Below are positions 25,923 to 35,958 of a stretch of DNA of 64,000 nucleotides, in pieces; position 1 is the stretch's first letter, and each line of letters begins with the position of its first letter. Both the position numbers and the translations under genes were made by a program. Source of the DNA: Fodinibacter sp963695175 (lineage in GTDB: Bacteria > Actinomycetota > Actinomycetes > Actinomycetales > Dermatophilaceae); contig CAVOGG010000004.1 of NCBI GenBank assembly GCA_963695175.1, forward strand, positions 62,001 through 126,000, written 5' to 3'. A model generated the notes under the pieces. It had not been told where the DNA came from. It did not search any database and worked only from the letters and a program-made list of their open reading frames with translations.

Positions 25923-26867
25923 TCAGTCCGAGAGCTCGCTCGGCAGCACCACGGCGTCCACGAGAGCGCCGTTGCGCAGGACCGTGACCTCCATCCGCTG
26001 CCCGATCGCGTCCGTGAACAGGTGCTTCTGCAACGACTGGGCGTCACCGAGCGGGGCGCCGTCGATCGCGAGGACCAGGTCGCCGGCGAGCAGGCCGCTC
26101 TGGGCGGCCGGGCTCCGCTCGACCACCTCGACGACCCGCAACGCGCCGCGCTGCCCGTACCGCTCGGCCTGGACGGGTGTCAGCCGCGCGGGGGTGCTCA
26201 CCAGGCCGAGGTACGCGCGACGCACCCGCCCGTCATGCATCAGCGCGTAGATGATCCGGTGGGTCGTGGCGTTGATCGGTACCGCCAGGCCCAGGCCCAC
26301 TCCGGCGACGGCCGTGTTGATGCCGACGACGCGACCCCGGCTGTCGGCCAGCGCGCCGCCGGAGTTGCCGGGGTTGAGCGCAGCGTCGGTCTGGATGACG
26401 TCCTCGATCAGGCGCGCCGTCGTGCGGGTTCGCACCGGCATGCTGCGGCCGAGGGCGCTCACCACACCCGCCGTCACCGTGCCGGAGAGGCCCAGCGGGT
26501 TGCCGACAGCCACCACGAGCGAGCCGACCAGCAGCGAGCTCGCGTCGCCGTACTCGGGCGGGCTGGGCACCTCACGGTCAGCGCGGATGACGGCGATGTC
26601 GGACAGCGGGTCCCGGCCCACGACCTGGAAGCGGGCGAGCGTGCCGTCGGCGAACTCCGCCGTGCCGTCGCCGGCATCGCCGACGACGTGGGCATTGGTG
26701 ACCAGGTGGGACTCGCCGGTCAGGACCACGGCCGACCCCGCCGACTCCCCGCGGTTCGAGCGGATCCGCAGGGCGGCAACCTTCGGCGTCAGCTGCGCGG
26801 CGACGGAGGTGACGATCGCCGAGTAGGCGTCCAGCGCGGCCGACTCGGCCGCCGGATCGGTGTTCAT
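25923..26867 (-). CDS. HtrA/DegP-like serine protease with PDZ domain, no membrane anchor
   Basis: A 314-aa S1C protease. The catalytic triad is visible: His in TNAHVVGD, Asp in DPLSDIAVI and Ser in NPGNSGGAL; a PDZ domain follows (VVEVVERSPAAQSGLLAGDLVLAIDG, residues about 225-300). Most actinobacterial HtrA proteins carry a long cytoplasmic tail and a membrane helix or a signal peptide; this one starts directly before the protease domain (MNTDPAAESAALDAYSAI), with neither. It may therefore act in the cytosol. The gene converges on the alcohol dehydrogenase, 6 nt apart. Confidence 0.88.
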   Translation of the reverse strand: MNTDPAAESAALDAYSAIVTSVAAQLTPKVAALRIRSNRGESAGSAVVLTGESHLVTNAHVVGDAGDGTAEFADGTLARFQVVGRDPLSDIAVIRADREVPSPPEYGDASSLLVGSLVVAVGNPLGLSGTVTAGVVSALGRSMPVRTRTTARLIEDVIQTDAALNPGNSGGALADSRGRVVGINTAVAGVGLGLAVPINATTHRIIYALMHDGRVRRAYLGLVSTPARLTPVQAERYGQRGALRVVEVVERSPAAQSGLLAGDLVLAIDGAPLGDAQSLQKHLFTDAIGQRMEVTVLRNGALVDAVVLPSELSD

Positions 26868-26966
26868 GGTGTGACAACGAGCGGCCGGCGCGGTGGGATT
26901 CCGGGGTTCACCGAGGGCGTACGACGCACGGCAGGGTGATCGGACGGTCCGCTCCCGCTCCGTGGG

Positions 26967-28622
<1,656 letters not shown>

Positions 28623-28644
28623 CCGGCGATCGTAGTTACCGGAC

Positions 28645-30054
28645 CTAGCGGGCGGCGTTGGAGGGTCGGCCCCAGGGACCGGTGATGGCCAGCGTGTACC
28701 CCGGCGTCTGGATGTTCGTGAACAGCGTGCTGCCGGAGGCGTTGAACACCGGGCCGGCGAACTCGCTCTCGTTCGCCAGGTTGAGGGCGAGTGCGTAGGC
28801 CTTCCCCTGGTCCGTCACGCCGACGAGGTGCGAGCGCCCTTCCCCGTCCTCGGCGAGGATGAGGCCACCGTGCGGTGACACGGTGATGTTGTCGGGCCCG
28901 TCGAAGTTCACGTCGCCCGTGGCGGGGTCCGGGTTGACGCCGAAGATGGTCTTGAGCCTGACCCGCGACTTCGTGGGGTCGTAGAACCAGACCTGGCCGT
29001 CGTGCTCGTTGGTCGAGCCGTCCGAGTGCCGGGCGAAGCTGGCGACGAAGTAGACGCCGCCGTCGGCAAACCACTGGCCCTCGAGCTTGCGCGACCTGGT
29101 GACCTGCCCGTCGGTGAACTGCTTGCGGACCGGGACCTCTCGGGCGGCGCGCTCCGGCACAGCCACCCACTCGACGGTGTAGACGGTGTTGACCTCTGTG
29201 GCGATCGAGAGGTCAGGCACGTGGTTGCCGTCCTCGTCGAAGCACTTCATCGCGTCGAGCGTCCCGACGTCCACCGCGCCGCCCGCGGCGAGGGCGTGCA
29301 GCGCACCCTTGCCCGGAGTGAAGCCGGCGGGCGGGGTCCAGCGGAAGTACAGCCCGTTGGGTCCGGAGGCGTCCTCGGTGAGGTAGATGGTGCTGGTGCT
29401 CGGGTCGACCGCTGCTGCCTCGTGGGCGTACCTGCCCAGGAACTTCAGCGGGATCGGGGACCTGCCGATGTTGGCGGCCTGACTGGTGGGGTCGACCTCG
29501 AAGACGTAGCCGTGGTCCTTGGTGAGGGTGCCCCCGGCCTTGGCCTCCGTCTCCTCACAGGTCAGCCAGGTGCCCCAGGGCGTGACGCCGCCGGCGCAGT
29601 TGTTCCACGTGCCCGAGACCGAGGCGTACTGCTCGATGACGGTGTTGTCGGCGTCGAGCACGATCGTCGACGTGCCCCCGATGCCGCCCTCGTCGTAGAC
29701 CAGACCGTCGAGGTGCGGGACCGCGTGCTGGTCTGCACCGGACAGCTCGTGGTTCGACACGACCACCGAGCCGCCGCCGGGGCGGGCGAAGCAGCCCATG
29801 GCGTCAGGGTCACCCGGGTGGACGAACCCGCCGACGCCGGCGACTCCCGACTGGCCGATCACCTTGTAGGAGAAACCCTTCGGCAGGGCGAGCAGTGGCC
29901 CAGCCGGGGAGAGCGGGCCGTAGCCCGCACTGGTCCGGGTGGCCGCGGCCGCCGAGCTGATGAAGGGGTCGAGGCTGCCGGCGCCGGCGAACGCGAAGCC
30001 GAGCGTCGCGGCCGACCCGCCGAGGAAGGCGCGCCTGGGCACGGAGTTGGGCAT
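28645..30054 (-). CDS. PhoX-family (DUF839) exported alkaline phosphatase
   Basis: A 469-aa exported protein with a Tat signal (VPRRAFLGGSAATLGF, residues about 5-20) and an Ala-rich cleavage region. The body is the beta-propeller PhoX fold: GGSVVVSNHELSG, GGVTPWGTWLTCEE (Cys and Glu of the Fe/Ca cofactor site), YAHEAAAVDP, and C-terminal LILAEDGEGRSHLVGV. PhoX enzymes release phosphate from organic phosphoesters outside the cell. GAGGAG lies 7 nt before the ATG at 30054. The last residues match the relic at 14706, so the genome once had two copies. Confidence 0.88.
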   Translation of the reverse strand: MPNSVPRRAFLGGSAATLGFAFAGAGSLDPFISSAAAATRTSAGYGPLSPAGPLLALPKGFSYKVIGQSGVAGVGGFVHPGDPDAMGCFARPGGGSVVVSNHELSGADQHAVPHLDGLVYDEGGIGGTSTIVLDADNTVIEQYASVSGTWNNCAGGVTPWGTWLTCEETEAKAGGTLTKDHGYVFEVDPTSQAANIGRSPIPLKFLGRYAHEAAAVDPSTSTIYLTEDASGPNGLYFRWTPPAGFTPGKGALHALAAGGAVDVGTLDAMKCFDEDGNHVPDLSIATEVNTVYTVEWVAVPERAAREVPVRKQFTDGQVTRSRKLEGQWFADGGVYFVASFARHSDGSTNEHDGQVWFYDPTKSRVRLKTIFGVNPDPATGDVNFDGPDNITVSPHGGLILAEDGEGRSHLVGVTDQGKAYALALNLANESEFAGPVFNASGSTLFTNIQTPGYTLAITGPWGRPSNAAR

Positions 30055-30151
30055 GGATGCTCCTCAGGGTGTGGATCGTGGATGCCCTGAATCCTTTCCA
30101 CCCGAGACACCCGAGGGGTGGCCGCAGGTCGAACAGCGCGTGAATCGTCGG

Positions 30152-30592
30152 TCAGTGGATGCGCGCGGCCAGCGACACGATGATCCCCTCAGGCCCGCGC
30201 ACGTACGCCATCCGCCAGGTGTTCTCGTACTCGCCGATACCGCCGACGAGGCCGTACCCGTCCGCGGCCACCTCGTCGACGGCGGCCTGGACGTCGGCGA
30301 CCTCGAAGGCCACGTTGCGCAGGCCCAGCTCGTTGGCCATCGCGGTCGGGGACCCGGGCTCGTGGTCGGGCGTGACGAAGCTCGAGAGCTCCACGGCGGT
30401 GCCACCGTCGGGCGGTCGGAGCATGACGATCTCGCTGCGTGAGTTGGGGATACCGGTGACGGTGTCGACGAACTCGCCCTCCACGAACGTCCGCCCCTCG
30501 ACCTCGAGACCCAGCCCGACGAAGAACGCGATCACTGTGTCGAGATCTGCCACGGTGATGCCGACGTGGTCGAAACGAAGTACGTGTGACAT
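30152..30592 (-). CDS. VOC-family (glyoxalase/dioxygenase superfamily) protein
   Basis: A 146-aa protein made of two beta-alpha-beta-beta-beta units. The first opens with RFDHVGITVADLDTVIAFF and the second with GLRNVAFEVADVQAAVDEV, ending GPEGIIVSLAARI. Metal ligands may be His9 and Glu residues, as in methylmalonyl-CoA epimerase or lactoylglutathione-lyase relatives. GAGGAG lies 6 nt before the ATG. Single-gene unit; the substrate is unknown. Confidence 0.85.
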   Translation of the reverse strand: MSHVLRFDHVGITVADLDTVIAFFVGLGLEVEGRTFVEGEFVDTVTGIPNSRSEIVMLRPPDGGTAVELSSFVTPDHEPGSPTAMANELGLRNVAFEVADVQAAVDEVAADGYGLVGGIGEYENTWRMAYVRGPEGIIVSLAARIH

Positions 30593-30692
30593 GAGCTGCT
30601 CCTCGGTTGTCCGGCCTGCGGTTCAATACTGGGACGGAGCCGGCGCCGGGTTCTCGACATGCCCACTGGCTGACCGTCGGGCGACCGCCACG

Positions 30693-31367
30693 TCAGTCCA
30701 TGGTGTGGGTCGCGACCACTCGGACGGCGGGGAGCTCGGGTGGCCGGGCCGGGTCGCCTGTCGGAACCATGCGCCGTACTGCCGCTGGCATCGCACCGAC
30801 CGTGAACGCGTGCACCGCCGGCCCGATGGACACGGTCACGAACGAGGCCACGGGCGGAACCTCGTCGGGGACGGGAATGTCGTGCGTGCCAGGCTCGAGG
30901 TGCACGTCGACGACACGGATCGAGGTGCTCGTCGGCTCCGGCGGCGTGAATGACGTGGCCCACCATGCGTCGACGACCACCTGCGCCGGGTCCCGCACCG
31001 TGAGCTGCACCGCCCTGCTGCTCGGGTCGAACGCCACGTCGTCGTCCCCGGCATCCGATGTGGCGCCTTCGACCTGGGCGGCGATGAGGCCCGGGATCCC
31101 GGCCAGTCCCTGGACGAAGGCCACGTGCCCGTTGACCCTGGAGATCTCGTCCCTGAGGTGCTGCTTGGTGTTCGGCGCGACCATTCCGCCGAAGACGACG
31201 ACATCGATGCTCGTGGTGTCGTAGTCGGTCAGCACCGCGTCGAACTGGTTCGTTGCATCTGCGAGGAAGCCCCTGCTGCGCAGGATGCCCGCGGCCTCGA
31301 GGATCACGCCCGGGCTTCGACCGATGACCAGGATCCTTCGCGGCCGGCTGGTGGGTGGGGTGGTCAT
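30693..31367 (-). CDS. Unrecognised protein with a receiver-like N-terminal domain
   Basis: A 224-aa protein I cannot assign. Residues about 10-100 have a Rossmann/receiver-like pattern: RRILVIGRSP, then DAVLTDYDTTSIDVVVFGGMVAP; the usual phosphoacceptor Asp position is not evident. Residues about 120-210 look like an all-beta domain. The ATG at 31367 is preferred over one 75 nt upstream because GGAGG lies 7 nt before it. It is divergent from a MarR gene across two operator palindromes, so MarR probably represses it. Possible roles are stress or ligand-responsive functions; nothing more can be supported. Confidence 0.6.
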   Translation of the reverse strand: MTTPPTSRPRRILVIGRSPGVILEAAGILRSRGFLADATNQFDAVLTDYDTTSIDVVVFGGMVAPNTKQHLRDEISRVNGHVAFVQGLAGIPGLIAAQVEGATSDAGDDDVAFDPSSRAVQLTVRDPAQVVVDAWWATSFTPPEPTSTSIRVVDVHLEPGTHDIPVPDEVPPVASFVTVSIGPAVHAFTVGAMPAAVRRMVPTGDPARPPELPAVRVVATHTMD

Positions 31368-31387
31368 GGCGCGTCCTCCGAGATCAG

Positions 31388-31428
31388 TGTTGGTGAAACC
31401 AACATATATAATGTTGGCCCTGCCAACA
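31388..31428. promoter_or_regulatory. Twin MarR operators
   Basis: TGTTGGT-GAA-ACCAACA (31388-31404) and TGTTGGC-CCT-GCCAACA (31412-31428) are perfect 7-bp inverted repeats with the same half-site, 24 bp apart centre to centre. The A/T-rich ATATATAAT between them is unique in the area and likely holds promoter elements of the minus-strand gene. Confidence 0.85.
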
Positions 31429-31445
31429 ACTGGTAGCGTCATCGG

Positions 31446-31892
31446 GTGGAGACGAACCCCCCGAGAACCGAAGCTCCTGCCCGGGTGAAGGACCGGCCGA
31501 CCTGGTTGATCAGTCGGGCGTACGCCCGCTCCTCGGGTCTGCTCAGAGCCGGCTTCGAGTCACAGGGGAGCGGCCTTCGCAGCTATCACTACCGACTCCT
31601 GGCAGCGCTCGACGAGGGCGGCCCGGCCAGCCAGGCCGCGTTGGGCCGTGGCACCGGCATCGATCGCAGCGATGTCACGGCTGCCCTGTCCGAGCTCGAG
31701 TCGCGTCGGCTCGTCGAGCGGACGGCCGACCCGGACCACAAGCGCCGCAAGATCGTCACCCTCACGTCCGAGGGCGTCGACCGGCTCGGTGAGCTGGACG
31801 CCGTCGTCGACGACGTCCAGGAGGAGGTTCTCGCACCACTGACCGCTGCCCAGCGGCGCCAGTTCATCGACCTGGTCGCTCGCCTGGGGTGA
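31446..31892 (+). CDS. MarR-family transcriptional regulator
   Basis: A 148-aa winged-helix protein: recognition region SQAALGRGTGIDRSDVTAALSELESR (residues about 60-85) and wing ADPDHKRRKIVTLTSEG. The GTG at 31446 follows TAGCGT by exactly 6 nt, a leaderless promoter overlapping the region just downstream of the twin operators, so autorepression is likely. Divergent from the unrecognised gene at 30693. Distinct in sequence from the MarR at 13413 and with a different operator. Confidence 0.88.
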   Translation: METNPPRTEAPARVKDRPTWLISRAYARSSGLLRAGFESQGSGLRSYHYRLLAALDEGGPASQAALGRGTGIDRSDVTAALSELESRRLVERTADPDHKRRKIVTLTSEGVDRLGELDAVVDDVQEEVLAPLTAAQRRQFIDLVARLG

Positions 31893-31899
31893 CCCGGCT

Positions 31900-33216
31900 T
31901 CAGCCCGGGTCGCGCGGTTCGGCGATGCCGAGCAACCCGGTTCGGGTCCGGGGGAAGCCGCTGGCCCCACCGCGGCCGGGCCTCACCGCGAGCACCTGGT
32001 TGACCCCGAGGCGGTTGGACTGGAAGCCGAGTGCCGACCCGGCCATGTAGAGCCGCCACACCCGTGCCCGGCCCGGGCTGGACAGCGACACCGCCCGGTC
32101 CCAGTTCCCCTCGAGGTTGGCCACCCACGCGCGCAGGGTGTCCGCGTAGTGCTCACGCAGCGACTCCACGTCACGGACCTCGAACCCCACGGACTCCAGG
32201 ACATCGACGAACGTCGACAGGGGATGGAGCTCACCGTCCGGAAAGACGTAGCGGTCGATGAAGGAGGTCTTGTCACCCCTGGGGTCGCCGGGCGGTCCGG
32301 GCCGACGCGAGATCGCATGGTTGAGCAGCCGGCCGCCCGGAGCCAGGAGGGTGTGGAGGTGCGCCGCGTACTCGCCGAGCTGGGACAAGCCGACGTGCTC
32401 GGCCATCCCGATGCTGGAGATGGCGTCGTAGGGGCCGTCGGGAACGTCTCGGTAGTCCTGCACCCGGATCTCGACCCGGTCATCGAGTCCCAGCGACGCG
32501 ACGGACCGGCGGGCGTAGGCCGCCTGCTCCTCGGAGAGGGTGACCCCGACGGCCCGTGTGCCGTACTCGCGAGCCGCGTGGATGACGAACGCGCCCCACC
32601 CGCATCCGACGTCCAGCAGGCGCGTCCCCGGGCCCAGCGCGAGCTTGCGGGCCACGAGGTCGAGCTTGGCGCGTTGCGCGTCCTCCAGGGTGTAGGTCGC
32701 CGAGGGCGGCTGTTCGAAGTACGCGCACGAATAGACCATCGAAGGGCCCAGGACGAGCGCATAGAAGTCGTTGCCCACGTCGTAGTGGTGGGAGACCGCC
32801 TTCGCATCCCGTCCCCGCGCGTGCCGGTCACCGGACAGCCGAATCTCCTCGACCGGCGGCCGAGGAGGCGGCCCCAGCGCGCCGAGTCGCACAACTGCCT
32901 TGGCGACAGCGGCCTTGGTCTCCCGTCCCACCCGCACGCCCGGTCCCCGCTCGGGGTCGGCCAGCTCGTCCAGACGGGTCAACGCGTCGAGCAGGTCACC
33001 CTCGATCTCGACGTCTCCGGACACGTAGGCGCGGGCGAACCCCAGCTCGTTCGGTGCCCAGATCAGCCGGCGCAGGGCGCGCCGCGACGTGAAGCGAACC
33101 ACCGCCGCGGCCTCCGCCGGCCCGATCGAGCTGCCGTCCCAGCAGTCGATGCGGACGGGCAGGTCAGTACCGAGCGCGGCGTCGACCAAGGGTCGCAGGG
33201 TCGTGGCGGCGTCCAT
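31900..33216 (-). CDS. Cyclopropane-fatty-acyl-phospholipid synthase family methyltransferase
   Basis: A 438-aa SAM-dependent enzyme that would methylenate or methylate double bonds of membrane acyl chains. Features: N-terminal substrate domain ending IEGDLLDALTRLDELAD, AVSHHYDVGNDFYALVLG, SAM loop LLDVGCGWGAFVIHAA, LSEEQAAYAR, and SIGMAEHVG with the catalytic-region Glu. The ATG at 33216 is chosen over 33234 because GGGAGG lies 6 nt upstream. It converges on marR 8 nt away. Cyclopropane synthase or the related tuberculostearate-type methyltransferase are both possible. Confidence 0.87.
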   Translation of the reverse strand: MDAATTLRPLVDAALGTDLPVRIDCWDGSSIGPAEAAAVVRFTSRRALRRLIWAPNELGFARAYVSGDVEIEGDLLDALTRLDELADPERGPGVRVGRETKAAVAKAVVRLGALGPPPRPPVEEIRLSGDRHARGRDAKAVSHHYDVGNDFYALVLGPSMVYSCAYFEQPPSATYTLEDAQRAKLDLVARKLALGPGTRLLDVGCGWGAFVIHAAREYGTRAVGVTLSEEQAAYARRSVASLGLDDRVEIRVQDYRDVPDGPYDAISSIGMAEHVGLSQLGEYAAHLHTLLAPGGRLLNHAISRRPGPPGDPRGDKTSFIDRYVFPDGELHPLSTFVDVLESVGFEVRDVESLREHYADTLRAWVANLEGNWDRAVSLSSPGRARVWRLYMAGSALGFQSNRLGVNQVLAVRPGRGGASGFPRTRTGLLGIAEPRDPG

Positions 33217-33301
33217 CCCAAACCTCCCAGGCATCCAGATCTCAACGTACAGGCGCCGACCACCGGGCAGGGCTGTCGCGCCGGTGGCCGCGGGCGGCGC
33301 G

Positions 33302-33688
33302 TCAGGCGTGTGGGGGTGGGGCGTGTGCCACGTTGACCGTCGGGATGCCGACACCGGAGCGCGCGATGACGGCCAACGACGGTTCACGCCCCGGGTTCGA
33401 CTCCCGGTGCACGGTGAACGCGGGGACCCGCACGTAGTCGCCCGCGACCGCGTCGACCCAGCCCTCGACGCCCTCGCACTCGAGGCGGAGCACCCCGTGC
33501 ACGACGTAGAGCATGGAGCTGTTGGAGTCGTGGTGGTGCCACCCCGAGAAGGCGCCGGGCTCGGTCACGACCTGGCCCGCCCACAGGCCCGGCGCCTCGA
33601 ACGCACGCCGTCGCAGCATCCCCGACGTCGGGTCGGCCTCGAGCAGCTCGGCATCACGGATGACGCGGACGGGCTCGGGGTGCTCCAT
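33302..33688 (-). CDS. Cupin-domain protein
   Basis: A 128-aa single cupin barrel. Metal-ligand motif 1 reads GAFSGWHHHDSNSSMLYVVHG and motif 2 YVRVPAFTVHRESNPG, which together give three His and a Glu-like position. The ATG at 33688 has TAGCGT exactly 6 nt before it (leaderless). Its role could be enzymatic or sugar/ligand binding. Confidence 0.82.
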   Translation of the reverse strand: MEHPEPVRVIRDAELLEADPTSGMLRRRAFEAPGLWAGQVVTEPGAFSGWHHHDSNSSMLYVVHGVLRLECEGVEGWVDAVAGDYVRVPAFTVHRESNPGREPSLAVIARSGVGIPTVNVAHAPPPHA

Positions 33689-33733
33689 CAGGCCACGCTA
33701 GCCCTCACGACCCACAGCACGCTGGGCGAAGGT

Positions 33734-34813
33734 CTACAGGGTTCGCGGTCGGAAGGTGGACGTGACGGCTTCCCAGACGACGTCGCCGCGGTCGTGGCCC
33801 CCCAGACCCCTGGTCAGGTACGCGGCGCCATAGCTGGCGGCGGGCTCGGCCCAGGCCGAACAGCCGCCTGCGCCCCCCATCCCGAGCTCGACGCGCCCGT
33901 TCTCCTTGCCCACCTGGAAGCCGAGGGTCCAGGTGACGGGCCGGTCGAGCACCAGGTCGTGACCGGTCGCCGCGGGCTCGACGTACGCTCGCCACAGGTC
34001 GTGGCCGAGGCGGGCAGCGACGACGCCCTCGGGTCTGGTCACGTCGTCGTAGAAGGACGCCAGGGACAGGGCGCTGGCATGCAGTGCCACGGCGGGGAAC
34101 GGCTGCCCACGGAAGCGGTCGGAGTTCAGCACCGCCGGGTCGAGCAGGCCGGGTGGTCGACCCAGTGCCGGGCCCCACCGTGGGTCCTCGAGATAGCCCG
34201 AGCGCCACGTCCCGGTGGGCTCCACCAGGGTTGCCACCCGCGCCAGGTCGTGGTCCGCGACGCGCAGGTGCAGGTCCCACCCGGCAGCAGCGGCCACCCG
34301 GGCGAACCGCTCGTGCAGTGGTTCGCCGGTGGCGCGGCGCAGCACCTCGTCGAGCAGGTGACCGTAGGTCAGGGCGTGCTCGGCGACCCCAGCACCCGGC
34401 GGATGCATCGGGCCAGCCGCCGCCAGCAGGTCCACGAGCGCCTGACGGTCGTCGACCTCGACCCGCGACGCGCTCTCGGGAAACGACGGCAGCCCGGCCT
34501 GGTGGGAGAGCAGGTGCCGCATCGTCGTGGAGGACTTGCCGGCCTGGCCGAACTCGGGCCAGACCGAGGTGACCGGCTGGTCGAGCTCGAGGTGCCCCTC
34601 GGCCACGGCATCCAGGAACGCCAGCGCGGCGAACGGCTTGGCGACCGAGAAGGTCATCACCAGGGTGTCCGAGGTCCACGGTGCGGCCCCGTCCCGGGTA
34701 CCTGCGCAGTGGTCGACCTCGACGGCGCCGCCACGGACGACGGCCACCGCCCCTCCCGGCTCCCGGCCCGTCTCGACGAGCCCGTCGAGCACGTCGGAGG
34801 GATGGGCGCTCAC
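33734..34813 (-). CDS. Serine hydrolase of the beta-lactamase/EstB family
   Basis: A 359-aa penicillin-binding-protein-like esterase or peptidase. The SxxK catalytic motif is SVAK in LVMTFSVAKPFAALAF (residues about 52-67); the second motif is Tyr-x-His in ALTYGHLLDE and the closing glycine-rich strand is ELGMGGAGGCSAWA. No signal peptide is seen, so it is probably cytosolic, like EstB-type esterases. GTG 34813 is 8 nt after a TAGCGT box. Substrate unknown. Confidence 0.84.
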   Translation of the reverse strand: MSAHPSDVLDGLVETGREPGGAVAVVRGGAVEVDHCAGTRDGAAPWTSDTLVMTFSVAKPFAALAFLDAVAEGHLELDQPVTSVWPEFGQAGKSSTTMRHLLSHQAGLPSFPESASRVEVDDRQALVDLLAAAGPMHPPGAGVAEHALTYGHLLDEVLRRATGEPLHERFARVAAAAGWDLHLRVADHDLARVATLVEPTGTWRSGYLEDPRWGPALGRPPGLLDPAVLNSDRFRGQPFPAVALHASALSLASFYDDVTRPEGVVAARLGHDLWRAYVEPAATGHDLVLDRPVTWTLGFQVGKENGRVELGMGGAGGCSAWAEPAASYGAAYLTRGLGGHDRGDVVWEAVTSTFRPRTL

Positions 34814-34911
34814 GACGCGCCACGCTACGCCTCCCCGGCGTCGACCCAGGCCGCCAGCGGCCGGGGACCAGGGTCTTTACGCCTCCGACGGGCGTGCGGG
34901 AGGCTGACCGC

Positions 34912-35211
34912 GTGTACACGAGGGTCTGGCAGTACGAGGTCGTCGCGGGCCGCGAAGCCGAGTTCGAGCGCGCGTATGCCGACGACGGTGCCTGGGCACG
35001 CCTGTTCGCGCACTCGGAGGGCTTCCTCGGCACCGAGCTCTTTCGCAGCCTCAGCCGGCCTTGCGGCTACCTGACGGTGGACCGGTTCACCAGCGAAGAC
35101 GCGTTTCGGAGGCTTCTCGAGCAGCAGGCGGGCTCCTACGCCGAGCTGGACAGGCAGTCCGAAGTGCTGACGCAGAGCGAGCAGGAGATCGCCACCGGCC
35201 TCCAGTCCTAG
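34912..35211 (+). CDS. Antibiotic-biosynthesis-monooxygenase-like (dimeric alpha/beta barrel) protein
   Basis: A 99-aa ferredoxin-fold protein beginning VYTRVWQYEVVAGREAEFER and containing FLGTELFRSLSRPCGYLTVDRFTSEDAF, the pattern of the ABM-domain family. GGGAGG lies 8 nt before the GTG start. Such proteins bind small molecules or haem, or act as cofactor-free monooxygenases; which one cannot be seen. Confidence 0.75.
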   Translation: MYTRVWQYEVVAGREAEFERAYADDGAWARLFAHSEGFLGTELFRSLSRPCGYLTVDRFTSEDAFRRLLEQQAGSYAELDRQSEVLTQSEQEIATGLQS

Positions 35212-35351
35212 AACGCGCGCCCACCGGATCTTCGATGGGGACGGCACGCAGCAGGCTGTCGCATTCCGAGGGAGCCGTTCGTCGTACAGGTGGGAGCGGC
35301 CGGAGGAGGCCACCCCGGACCGCAGTCGCCACCCGTCGAAAGGAACTCGCA

Positions 35352-35948
35352 ATGTCGAAGATCGTCGCAATCATGTCCATGTCGCTCGACGGCTACGTCG
35401 CCGACGTCAACGATGGCGTGGCCGAGGTGTTCGACTGGTACTTCACCTCGGGAGACGTCGAGATCCACACCGGAGGGTCGAACTCCATGACGTTCACGAT
35501 GTCCGGGCCCAGCGCCGAGCACTTTCGCGGTCTCACGTCAGAGCTCGGCGCGGTGCTCACGGGTCGACGCACCTTCGACGTCGCGCAGGGCTGGGGCGGA
35601 AACCACGCCTGGGGACCCGCCTTCGTGCTGACCCACCAGGTGCCGAGCGGATGGCCGCGACCCGACTCCACCGTGCACTTCGTGACCGACGGCATCGAGA
35701 GCGCCGTGGCACAGGCCAAGGCGGCCGCCCAGGGGAGGTCCGTCGGAGTCCACGGCGCTGACACCATCCAGCAGTGCCTGAATGCGGGGCTCCTCGACGA
35801 ACTGCACGTCGACCTCTCGGCGGTCCTTCTCGGCTCCGGGGTTCGACTGTTCGACCACCTCGCCGGCACGCCGGCCGTCCTCGGCAACCCGACGGTGACC
35901 CAGGGCGTCGGCGTCACACACCTGCGCTACCCGGTCCGCACGGCGTAG
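35352..35948 (+). CDS. Dihydrofolate reductase-like (RibD C-terminal) protein
   Basis: A 198-aa NADPH-dependent reductase fold: N-terminal KIVAIMSMSLDGYVAD is typical of the dihydrofolate-reductase-like family, followed by AVLTGRRTFDVAQGWGG and VHGADTIQQCLNAGLLDELHVDLSAVLLGSGVRLF. The last stretch marks the RibD_C/YwjB subfamily rather than true DHFR. AAAGGA lies 7 nt before the ATG. The 140 nt before it show no other feature. Confidence 0.85.
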   Translation: MSKIVAIMSMSLDGYVADVNDGVAEVFDWYFTSGDVEIHTGGSNSMTFTMSGPSAEHFRGLTSELGAVLTGRRTFDVAQGWGGNHAWGPAFVLTHQVPSGWPRPDSTVHFVTDGIESAVAQAKAAAQGRSVGVHGADTIQQCLNAGLLDELHVDLSAVLLGSGVRLFDHLAGTPAVLGNPTVTQGVGVTHLRYPVRTA

Positions 35949-35958
35949 CCCTGCCCGG

